In this document: in pieces, positions 11,950 through 21,344 of the stretch
Layout: every line of letters begins with the position of its first letter
How positions within the stretch are numbered: the stretch's first letter is position 1
Assembly (NCBI RefSeq): GCF_026151205.1
Contig: NC_087081.1
Location: forward strand, 14,623,340 to 14,687,339
Reading direction: 5' to 3'
Source of the DNA: Bolinopsis microptera
Lineage: Eukaryota; Ctenophora; Tentaculata; Lobata; Bolinopsidae
DNA: 64,000 nt
The notes under the pieces: generated by a model
What the model was told of the DNA's origin: nothing
Databases searched by the model: none
What the model saw: the letters and a program-made list of their open reading frames with translations, nothing else
Position numbers and translations under genes: made by a program

Positions 11950-13320
11950 GTACAATGGCATGAAGGGCTAGGAAGTACAGCGATCTCCTGGTATGCGGGA
12001 GCGCTGGGGTTCTGAAGTTCGCCTCTGAGATTGGGCTCCTCTCGCCCAGTGCTTGCATGGGCAACAACACCTTAAAAAGATGTAAGTTTCTCTTTTACTT
12101 CTTTCTCATTGATAGCTTATTATGAATTGTGAATTTTTATCTTGATATTGCCCCTTCTTAATCCTTACTCTAGCTATATTTTCACTGCAAATTTTCACTT
12201 TACTCCGACCAGCAGTTTCATTACACATTTTCTCGTGCATTTTCCTTCCAGGTCGTGTTTAGTGTTGTGGGAGGTTGCCTTTCTGAGGTGTTACGGATGG
12301 TTCCCTGGCAACTTTGCTGCCAGGACTCGACAATCTCTGACAAAAATGATAACCTTCAGAGATTTTCGACTATGTCAAAGGCTGCCTCAGTTTGAGGATC
12401 TACGTTCATATCCTTAACTCTGTTCAAAAACGAGCTGCCAAAGCGTGAGGGAAAGGTGGACAATTTTGTGTTACTATAGCGGACTTGGCGAGGATGTTTT
12501 AGGTTCTCCGAGATGCGGTATGGGTTGAATGTGCGTCCCTGCAGAAATGAACACCGAGGGAAGACACAAGGCAACAACAGCTTGGTTGTGCTCACAGGAT
12601 GCACCCTTATTTACACTGACAAAATTACAGTGCCCCACCACCGGATATCAGTGGTTTCCTAATATCAAAAGACTCCTGAGTCTTGGTAAACTCGAGTACA
12701 AGTTGGAGTATGGAGATACAATGGACCTGGACTCATGTCTGGTCATCAAGTATTGGAAACCAACCAAGCGGTACTTCAATCACAATTACGGTGAGAAACT
12801 AATGGACCAGGAGAAATCGATTTGCTCTTTCTCACTGGATGTGAACGGACGCTTGAGTTCTACGAGGGTACAACTGGGAAACCTTAATTGTGTCAAGACG
12901 ATAAGGATGAAGAACAAACATCTTGTTGTAATGCGGCCTGGGACACAGCAGAATCTGAGGCATGCTGTGCGAGCAGAGCGTCCACAAAGGGAGAGCCTCC
13001 AAAGAAATCGGAGCAAGTAAGATCCTCCCTGTCATTTCGAGCTATTGTGATATCTGGTGGCAGTAGCTCCAGAATATCAGCACAGAGACTAGTTACACCA
13101 GCTTATGGCACCGAAGCCCAAAGAGTACCTGCGCCAAGAGTCACGTTGGTTGTGGAGACTCTTAGCTAAATATTTGGACTCCGCAAAGCTGGGAAAGGGA
13201 AAGTCACGTCGTAAATGTTGCAGAAGGCGGAGCAAAAATGGACAAAGTCCAGAAAATGTCTTTAATCATATTAACTATAAAATTCTACCAATTTTTATGA
13301 AACTTTTACAGTAATGTTTG
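11950..13320 (+). other. unresolved repeat-derived stretch with a 163-codon open frame (12529-13020)
   Basis: Around 12417-12450 the plus strand reads SVQKRAAKA, a motif common in C-termini of LINE reverse transcriptases, followed by disrupted frames. The open frame 12529-13020 encodes a basic, soluble peptide with no recognised domain. An overlapping frame, 12888-13018, is cysteine-rich and ends at a GTAAGA donor-like site. Neither has a promoter or a partner exon that I can support. I read the stretch as old retroelement sequence with an unknown open frame. Confidence 0.25.
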
Positions 13321-13459
13321 CCAAATAATTTGCAATCACATTGTATCATTATTAATAACTCAAATAAAAAGTTGTTATTTTCATTCGGCTACAAAACGTT
13401 TCCTATCAAAATAGGCAATAAAACGTCCAAAGGAGGTCCCATCTGCGCGTGCCGGGGTG

Positions 13460-14841
13460 AACTTTGAAAGTAAAAGAGTTGGAGACTTCCGGTTTTTTGT
13501 AACATGTTCCTCTTTTAAAAGTAACGTTACCTCTCCAGGAGGAAAATTCAAGACAACGTAATTGTTGAGTTATATCAAAATCTCCAGAAAAGTCCCCTTT
13601 TGGGCCGATCAAAAGTTTGCAACTTTAACTTTGCGGATTCCTGTACTCTGGTTGGCTGAATTGTGTCACGTGGTAGCTGCCTGAACATTGGAATACGCCA
13701 CGCGTGCAAATCATGCTTGTTTGTTGTTGTCGCGCGCGAGGTCAAGCCGTCTGTTTAAATTAAACCAACTCTAGTACCACCACCAGCCGGTAACTTTTCA
13801 TGGGTACGAAGTAACCAATTAGGGCTATTAAAAAAGTGACGTTAAGTGAGACCGTGAGCACCACTTCTTGCCAATTTGCTTTTGAACTACGGCCCAATCA
13901 TGAAGTTAAACAGTTCAAGTTGTGTTTTAACGGCAAAATACAGCGAATTCTAGCCCTTGAAAGTTGTAGGTTTGGAAGATCAATACAGCTGCTTTAATTC
14001 TTAAAAGTCTTAAGTTAGAACGGCCAGAACACCCTATTTGGCGTCAGCCAGCTACATGTACTCATACGTTGTATGACCCGCCGCGCACGAAGTGCGCGGC
14101 TCCCCCTGTATCGTCGATAGTGAAGTGACCTATAGTGAAGCGACCGTGGGGGTCACCACGTGATACAAATTGGAGATTATATCTATAGTTATAGTGAATG
14201 AAATCTAGCGTCCGCCAAAACGAAACAACGGGCGCAATTCTTGTTGCAATGATGATGTTCATAATATACTCAACTCTGTACCCGTGTCAATATGTTCATT
14301 ATATGCAAGCCTCTTGATTTATATAACCTGTAATAGACTAATACTATTCTGTATATATCTAATTTCGTTTTCCAAAAAAAATTTATGGCTTAAAATGCCT
14401 ATATCTCAAAAAGAATCAGTTTTTTTTGAAATTTTTTTTGAAATTTTTTTACAGAATCGTAATCAACTATTTATTCATGTAATAAGAAAATCACTTTTTC
14501 TTCAGATTGTGTTTTGTTGGATAATTACTCCTCATACTACTTAACAGGTACACGGAGTAATTGTTTATTTATTTTCGAAACGAAATAATAAAGTAATTTA
14601 AGGAAAGATGATGTATTAAACAATTCACATTATACAAAACATCATTTTAACATATCTATTTAAATCTTGTTTTTGTCAACTTAGAAATATCACTTTGCTC
14701 AGCTTTACCAGAGTTCTTGCTAATTACAAAGAATTAAGCAAGGACAAGGTTTACAAAGCTGGAAGTGAGAGCCGTTATACCAAGGTTACTGAGCGGTACA
14801 ATTAGAGTTTGTATTAGAATAAAATTAGAGTACGTGTGTGT
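13460..14841. repeat. 1.38-kb dispersed repeat, copy A
   Basis: Nearly identical to 19958-21327 in the same orientation; the only sizeable difference is a 12-base segment present here (near 14118-14140). It contains the triloop hairpins CATAC-GTT-GTATG and GCCGCGCAC-GAA-GTGCGCGGC (14063-14100). Further right it holds a segment (about 14238-14390) resembling the 3' tail of the RLE LINEs at 25020-25100 and 38385-38470. Reading frames shared by both copies are not supported as genes. Confidence 0.85.
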
Positions 14842-14844
14842 TAT

Positions 14845-15054
14845 ATTTATATATATATATATTATATTTATGGTGTCTGTGTCAATAGTATCATTAAGAT
14901 TCATCTCATTTAGGGAAAGTATGTCTAATTTATGATCTCTAATAAGTTGGGAAAGTTCATTACTTTTAGCTAAATTGAGAAGCCCTCCTTGAATGTTACA
15001 ATGACCAATGCAGAGGTTGTGAAACCTATAAGCTGCATTATTAAAATTTGTCAT
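14845..15054 (-). pseudogene. N-terminus of a CR1-like LINE ORF2 (endonuclease start), truncated
   Basis: Starting at an ATG at 15054, 156 bases downstream (minus strand) of the AlkB-SGNH ORF1, the peptide shows the beginning of an exonuclease-endonuclease-phosphatase domain. It has GHCNIQGG with the metal-binding Asn and ILSLNEMNL with the catalytic Glu. The rest of ORF2 is missing: a TA-rich tract (14845-14875) and repeat copy A replace it. Together with ORF1 it shows that the AlkB-SGNH gene belonged to a LINE. Confidence 0.6.
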
Positions 15055-15209
15055 CTTGTGAATCTTATCAATTCACAATGGAATGAATAAAAGTTGTAAA
15101 GTTGTGTTTAAACTAAAAAACAGAATAAAAGCAGGTTGTATTTGTCTGGATGTCGTACTGTAAAAATAAAACTGATGGTAGGAGTGTTATGTCAGTATTC
15201 AGCAGTATT

Positions 15210-16862
15210 CTAATGGTGTGCACGATACTTCAAGTGCCTTGCTAATTTAACTATGCCATAATCATTGAGATGGACATTATCCTCTCCATAACTACTAAAA
15301 AATGACGATTTTCTAAAGCCTTTCTTATCACTAAACAAGAAACGATTTGTCTCGGTTGAGAGCAGTTTTACATAGGTGTATTTTCTTTGCAGATTTGATA
15401 TACACTCATTGATATCAGTTATAACCTTGTTTCTGGAGAAACTCTCCCGAGGTAATAAGTTAACAATTTTAATATCAGCTCCAGGTGCCCACTTGTGAAG
15501 GAAAAGTACAAGTTTTTCAATACAATTGTTTGTAAAGTCAAGAGCTCTAGCATCACCAGAAAAACTATCAGGGCACAGAAGTTTAGTCCTCATGTTGCGA
15601 GGGCTGTTCAGGATAGAGTCCACGTCATTTGTACCACACATAAGTACAATGCTTTTCACATTATTGGTATTAAGAGTGTCTTTTCTTACATCTGATTGAA
15701 ACCGTTCATTGATTGCATTGGCTGTGGCACCAGGGTAGCTGAATACATGTGCCTCATGATGTTTGGACGATAGCTTTTCTCCCTCTAATTTGGAGAACAT
15801 ACTAGAGCTAATGTAGACACACAAAGATTTACCAGAATGTTCTATTGATCTAGTCTTAGGGGCCGAGGGTTCAGTGTTCTTAACTTGACTGGAAACATCA
15901 GACAGAGTAGATAAGGTTGCGCTGCCATCAATTAGGCGCAGAGTAATGCTTATTCTCATGGTTTCAGACTTGTCCTGGATGAGGCTGTGTTCAAAGCTGG
16001 TCTGGGATTGTCTGGTCATATTCATTATGTCACCATGGGAGAGGGTGAGGTCAGCAATATGAGCTCTAAGTTTGGATCTGAAGCTTAGGACTCTAGTAGC
16101 CCCTAAAGAGATGGTGGAGATCATGGAGCCTGGTGAAATTGACCTCTCGTCATCCGAGTGAAAGGGAATTCCTTGCTGACCATTTCTATACTTGGTAATC
16201 ATAGCACTATTGAATTTCAATTTTGGGAACTGTGAGCGTAAGCGTTCTAAAATAGACTTTAGGTATGGATTGTCTGCTACTGGCCTTGTGTTATGAAAGC
16301 CTCCATTGTAAGCGTAGGGAAAGTCCCCGTAATATGCAACTGCCCTATTCTCAAACTTATGAGTATAGTGGGTTTCTATATCTAGCTTGGCAGTGTCAAC
16401 AAACTGAAAAACTCCTCGACTCAAATCTTGGTATGGATTGATAGAGTTGGTCACATCATTGTCACCATTTACAGAGTGTTTGGGATTTTCCAAATTGATA
16501 ATTTCTGCTGAATGTTCACTGTCTTCTGCTAATTTGGATAGCTCTTGGGTTAACTCAGAAACAAGATGCGAGGATGACCTATTACTGAGGGGAACATTGA
16601 TAGACTGTTCACAGTGATCAGGTACCTGGGGCAACACAGGGATAAGTGAACCATCGCTGAGGGGAACTTTGAGTGCACTGTCACTTTCTGATAATTGTTT
16701 ATAGAGAAAAGAAATTTGCCGACGAAGACTATCATTATCTCTTAATAGAGTTAAACAATTGGAACATTTATCAGTAGGACAAGAGCCGTTGCTGGGGAAT
16801 TTAACAGAATTCCCTCGATATCTCAGATTGTAATGTCTTGAGCCAACTGGTATTCTAGACAT
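15210..16862 (-). CDS. intact LINE ORF1: AlkB-like 2OG-Fe(II) dioxygenase fused to SGNH/GDSL esterase
   Basis: 550 residues from ATG 16862. Residues 28-36 carry closely spaced cysteines (C28, C33, C36), then a short coiled-coil-like segment. Residues about 150-312 look like an AlkB-fold oxygenase: VAYYGDFPYAYNGG; KYRNGQQGIPFHSDDE giving the iron ligands H235 and D237; H292 in FEHSLI; and R303/R309 in MRISITLR for 2-oxoglutarate binding. Residues about 346-548 look like an SGNH hydrolase: a block-I region VYISSS in which the usual GDS is not conserved, block III GTND (410-413), and block V D528-x-x-H531. SGNH esterase and PHD domains are known in CR1-like LINE first ORFs; the AlkB fusion is the unusual part. 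A truncated ORF2 start follows. Frame is intact, activity unknown. Confidence 0.75.
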   Translation of the reverse strand: MSRIPVGSRHYNLRYRGNSVKFPSNGSCPTDKCSNCLTLLRDNDSLRRQISFLYKQLSESDSALKVPLSDGSLIPVLPQVPDHCEQSINVPLSNRSSSHLVSELTQELSKLAEDSEHSAEIINLENPKHSVNGDNDVTNSINPYQDLSRGVFQFVDTAKLDIETHYTHKFENRAVAYYGDFPYAYNGGFHNTRPVADNPYLKSILERLRSQFPKLKFNSAMITKYRNGQQGIPFHSDDERSISPGSMISTISLGATRVLSFRSKLRAHIADLTLSHGDIMNMTRQSQTSFEHSLIQDKSETMRISITLRLIDGSATLSTLSDVSSQVKNTEPSAPKTRSIEHSGKSLCVYISSSMFSKLEGEKLSSKHHEAHVFSYPGATANAINERFQSDVRKDTLNTNNVKSIVLMCGTNDVDSILNSPRNMRTKLLCPDSFSGDARALDFTNNCIEKLVLFLHKWAPGADIKIVNLLPRESFSRNKVITDINECISNLQRKYTYVKLLSTETNRFLFSDKKGFRKSSFFSSYGEDNVHLNDYGIVKLARHLKYRAHH

Positions 16863-17139
16863 AGTTTATCACAAAAAGATGCTACTGTTCGAAATTTAGT
16901 TAATGATTACAGTACCTTTGTAGCACTCCGGAGGATAAGGATAAGTGATGTCTGATAATCTTTAGGTGATAGATGGGAGTAAACTGCTTTAAAAACCGAT
17001 GTCTGATAGTCCTTAGGATGTCTTTAAGATAACTTTATCGTGCAACAACCATTTACATTGACATACAACCTGTAATGGTCGTTACATTTACCGAGGCATT
17101 AGTTCCCACTGGGGGTCCTCAATAAATGTAATAGATTTG

Positions 17140-17958
17140 TAGTGTTGTAATTAGTTTAAATTCCATGGCTCTGTCATTCAGCCAGGAGGACCTAGTTGGT
17201 AGGATGGGTGAGACTATAACTTTAGAATATGGACACAAATCACAAATATTCTTGAGCTTCTTCGTCAGCTCATCAGCCCAATGTTTAACATCACCCCTCC
17301 CCTTTTAATATTATTTACACCACAGTGTACTACAACGTTCTTGTATCCTACACAAATAGCAGGGTCTAACTGATCTATTGTGAAACATTCAACTCTTTTT
17401 CCAGGCAGTTTGTGACCAAATGTCCCTTTCCCTGCACCAAACCGGAGGAACCGGGTGTTTGAGTCACCAATAATCAATGTTGCATTGGTGCTGTTGCTAA
17501 CATAACGGAACGTTATACTGAATCTTATGTCCCTCTTCTCAGTGCTCTTATCTATTCTGTGGTCCCAGAGGAACTGGGACTGCTTGCTCATGATATAAAG
17601 ACTGCGTCCCTCTATCGTCTCAATGACTTCCTCATTTGTTGAGCCTTTCATTGAGAACTTAACCGAGCACTGGCTTCCTAAGGATACTGTGAAAATCGAA
17701 CTGTCATGCACAAGCGAGTTCTCGTTGTCCGAGTGTTTGGGGAGAAAGCTGCTCTCATCATTGTACCGGTTGATCAAGCATCGATTAATAACTGTACCAG
17801 GGCAATGCTTCTTTATTCTTGAGGCAAGTTCAACAAGAACATCGGGAAGGTCTTCTGATTTGGGCTTAGCAGCTTTTGCCCCAGGGTAATCATATGCTTC
17901 TCCAAAGCTTATAACTCCATGCCCATTGGAGTTGTGTCTATAGACTTGTCAGTGTGTC
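17140..17958 (-). pseudogene. second AlkB-SGNH LINE ORF1, 5'-truncated and frameshifted
   Basis: The open frame begins just after a stop near 17958 and reads SFGEAYDYPG, then CLINRYNDESSFLPKHSDNE (iron ligands H and D). WDHRI follows (third ligand), then RDIRFSITFR (2-oxoglutarate arginines). The SGNH part follows directly with a canonical block I, LIIGDSNTRFL, and a HCGVNN block III. A frameshift in the G-rich run near 17285-17300 moves the esterase into the next frame, where it continues as an ELTKKLKNICDLCPYSKV segment to about 17140. The sequence is clearly divergent from the 15.2-16.9 kb copy, so it comes from a different LINE subfamily. Confidence 0.65.
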
Positions 17959-18344
17959 AGTCTATAGATTCTTATTATAATTTCTATATAGCTATGATAT
18001 TTCACATTCTTCTTCACGTTACTCATTATTATACTCTATACTACTCTTCTCTCTTCCAGGCTCGGAGGCCTGTCTGACGGGACACCACCCCGAACGGTTC
18101 ACCGCACAGTGTGCCCGTGAGCCCAATTTTCTGCAAAAAGTCAGTTTTTTTCTTCAACCAGCCTATTTTCAATTTAAAACCACCCTATCCACCCTAAAAT
18201 TGCATGAGAAATCGTTTAAAGGGGTTTTCAAGATGATTTGAAGGATTTTTGACCTCATATATTGATTTAACTTGATTTTTTGTGTAAAATTACATTTTTT
18301 TGCCGTTTTTTGCCATATTTTTGAACAAATTACAGCACCGGCTA

Positions 18345-18362
18345 CCCCCCCCCCCCCCCCCC
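18345..18362. repeat. poly-C tract
   Basis: Eighteen consecutive C, directly before the PHD-type ORF1. Confidence 0.9.
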
Positions 18363-18372
18363 TCTACTCACA

Positions 18373-19268
18373 ATGGTTAAACAAACAGAAAAAAATCGCA
18401 ACGCAAGATTCACCGTCCCACCCAAGAAGAAGCTCAGCCTGAATAGCCCAAAGTTCAAGACGCCTGAAATCCGGAGTCCAATGGAGGGAAAATACCAGGG
18501 TAGTACCACACGGAGTAGATCCAAGAGTGAAGGTGACCAGAAGAATGTTATTATTAACTCAACATTAGCTACCACACCGACAAGTTCAGAGAACCAAAGC
18601 CTTCTGCAAATATCCCTTCCCAGCCGCACAGGAGTATCACCACTCACCAGGAATATCACCACTAGCAATCCCTTCTCAGATACTGAAGCAGAGACCTCAG
18701 CCTCAGACAGCAACAGTGCTCCACCGAAATCGAAGCGCAAGAAGAGCAAATGCCCCTGCAAGGCAACTTCAGGCGGGAAGTCTTGGCTCTTGACATGCTC
18801 GCACTGTAACCAAGTCTGGCACTCTGCCTGTGCAAACCTTAAGATAAGAGCAGTGAACTAGCTGGCCAGAAAGCCATTGATGAAATACTTAAGAGTTGGG
18901 AATGCCCTTGGTGCTTCACATGCCCTCATCCCTGCCCAAAAACACATAAGTCTGCCAAACTTGCATTAAAACTGGAGTCAGCATCAGAAGCAAATCAGGT
19001 GTCAGCATCAGTTATTGAATCTCTTGACGGCATGCTTAAGGAAAGATTTGCAGAAATCACCCAACCATCCAACAATCTGATTGATAGTATCCAGGAACAA
19101 CTCAGCTCCCTGTCAGATCAGGTAAAGTCCGTGCAGATCTCTCAGCCACCACCCCCACCACCCTCTAATATGCCCTCCACGTATGGACAGCAGCATCATC
19201 CAAGAGCACCTCCATCAGTTCCAAGGATTAGTAGTAAACCCGCGATGGGGTGGCATGTGCCTCAATAA
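18373..19268 (+). pseudogene. LINE ORF1 with PHD-type zinc finger, one frameshift
   Basis: From ATG 18373 a basic, Ser/Thr-rich N-terminus (about 130 residues) leads into a PHD-like finger: KCPCKA, then LLTCSHCNQVWHSACANL with the central C-C-H-C ligands. The frame stops at 18859. The last ligands (SWECPWCFTC) lie in another frame from about 18862, consistent with loss of a single base near 18840-18850. That frame runs on through a coiled-coil-like helix and a proline-rich tract to TAA near 19266. PHD-bearing ORF1 proteins are known from CR1-like LINEs; no ORF2 follows here. Confidence 0.6.
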
Positions 19269-19412
19269 AAATATTACAATCATTTATTATTAAATCAATT
19301 TACCATTAAATATTTCAACAATATCAATAACGTATGGTTGATCCTTCACACTTAGTAAAATATGTAAAAATAAAGTTAATCTACACTAAAGAATAAATAA
19401 TCTATTTTATAT

Positions 19413-19504
19413 TTACTGGGCCGCGCTCAGCCTGTCATTCCGCCTAATCTCTAATCTCTATTCTTCTATGTTTACCAACATTAAAGCCTGGGGTCCTCAG
19501 GTAA
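19413..19504. repeat. orphan short repeat, copy 1 (TTACTGGG...CAGGTAA)
   Basis: Starts TTACTGGGCCGCGCTCAGCC and ends GCCTGGGGTCCTCAGGTAA. The same two end blocks recur at 35526-35602 and 41908-41989, with a middle that varies in length. The ends are TTAC..GTAA. No coding frame. Confidence 0.75.
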
Positions 19505-19957
19505 TCTTATATAAATCAACAATATTAACTCCCCATCTTCTTGTGGTCATTTTATTAAAGCGGTAGAAATCCAAGTAATTTTAATACGCGGTGCGCAAGG
19601 AATTTCGTTTAAAAATGTGTAGGCAAGATAAGCTTGTAGCGCGATGCGTTACTGTGCCGCTAGATCGGCAATGCGTTACTGTGCCGCTAGATCGGCGAGA
19701 TGCGCTACTGTGCCGCGCCGAGCTGCCATGAATTGACATCGTCAATTAAAGATAAGCCTAAGTGTGGCAGTGAAAGTTGAAAAATAAGTTGCAGAATAAA
19801 TTGCAGTGACTGACTGTCAAATGCATTATCGCAGTTCATTATTTTTTATTTAGCCCAAAATCAGACTTTTCGGTTTAATTCAAAATCTAAGTTGTCCCAA
19901 ATTGTGCTCCTGAGGAGCTAACTTTGAATTCCCAGGAACCCTGACCGGATGGGGCTT
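19505..19957. other. no gene seen
   Basis: Non-coding sequence between the short repeat and repeat copy B. It includes two tandem copies of a 17-base GCGTTACTGTGCCGCTA unit and a related GATGCGCTACTGTGCCGC near 19642-19715. Confidence 0.35.
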
Positions 19958-21327
19958 AACTTTGAAAGTAAAAGAGTTGGAGACTTCCGGTTTTTTGTAA
20001 CATGTTCCTCTTTTAAAAGTAACGTTACCTCTCCAGGAGGAAAATTCAAGACAACGTAATTGTTGAGTTATATCAAAATCTCCAGAAAAGTCCCCTTTTG
20101 GGCCGATCAAAAGTTTGCAACTTTAACTTTGCGGATTCCTGTACTCTGGTTGGCTGAATTGTGTCACGTGGTAGCTGCCTGAACATTGGAATACGCCACG
20201 CGTGCAAATCATGCTTGTTTGTTGTTGTCGCGCGCGAGGTCAAGCCGTCTGTTTAAATTAAACCAACTCTAGTACCACCACCAGCCGGTAACTTTTCATG
20301 GGTACGAAGTAACCAATTAGGGCTATTAAAAAAGTGACGTTAAGTGAGACCGTGAGCACCACTTCTTGCCAATTTGCTTTTGAACTACGGCCCAATCATG
20401 AAGTTAAACAGTTCAAGTTGTGTTTTAACGGCAAAATACAGCGAATTCTAGCCCTTGAAAGTTGTAGGTTTGGAAGATCAATACAGCTGCTTTAATTCTT
20501 AAAAGTCTTAAGTTAGAACGGCCAAAACACCCTATTTGGCGTCAGCCAGCTACATGTACTCATACGTTGTATGACCCGCCGCGCACGAAGTGCGCGGCTC
20601 CCCCTGTATCGTCGACTATAGTGAAGCGACCGTGGGGGTCACCACGTGATACAAATTGGAGATTATATCTATAGTTATAGTGAATGAAATCTAGCGTCCG
20701 CCAAAACGAAACAACGGGCGCAATTCTTGTTGCAATGATGATGTTCATAATATACTCAACTCTGTACCCGTGTCAATATGTTCATTATATGCAAGCCTCT
20801 TGATTTATATAACCTGTAATAGACTAATACTATTCTGTATATATCTAATTTCGTTTTCCAAAAAAAATTTATGGCTTAAAATGCCTATATCTCAAAAAGA
20901 ATCAGTTTTTTTTGAAATTTTTTTTGAAATTTTTTTACAGAATCGTAATCAACTATTTATTCATGTAATAAGAAAATCACTTTTTCTTCAGATTGTGTTT
21001 TGTTGGATAATTACTCCTCATACTACTTAACAGGTACACGGAGTAATTGTTTATTTATTTTCGAAACGAAATAATAAAGTAATTTAAGGAAAGATGATGT
21101 ATTAAACAATTCACATTATACAAAACATCATTTTAACATATCTATTTAAATCTTGTTTTTGTCAACTTAGAAATATCACTTTGCTCAGCTTTACCAGAGT
21201 TCTTGCTAATTACAAAGAATTAAGCAAGGACAAGGTTTACAAAGCTGGAAGTGAGAGCCGTTATACCAAGGTTACTGAGCGGTACAATTAGAGTTTGTAT
21301 TAGAATAAAATTAGAGTACGTGTGTGT
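19958..21327. repeat. 1.37-kb dispersed repeat, copy B
   Basis: Direct repeat of 13460-14841 at a spacing of 6498 bases. The segment just before it (from about 19931, CAGGAACCCTGACCGG) is shared with copy C at 52971 but not with copy A. The right end touches the last exon of the GPI-anchored protein gene. A third, partial copy is split by the Kolobok element at 53055-57545. Confidence 0.85.
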
Positions 21328-21344
21328 CTAGAAGAGTACTGTGT

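Noticed and set aside
13460-14841. Small ORFs repeated in copies A and B as a conserved gene family
   Set aside because: They are identical because the whole repeat is duplicated; no codon bias, and stops in copy C.
18342-18761. Minus-strand 139-codon hydrophobic frame
   Set aside because: Antisense shadow of the PHD-type ORF1; no motif and it ends in the poly-C tract.
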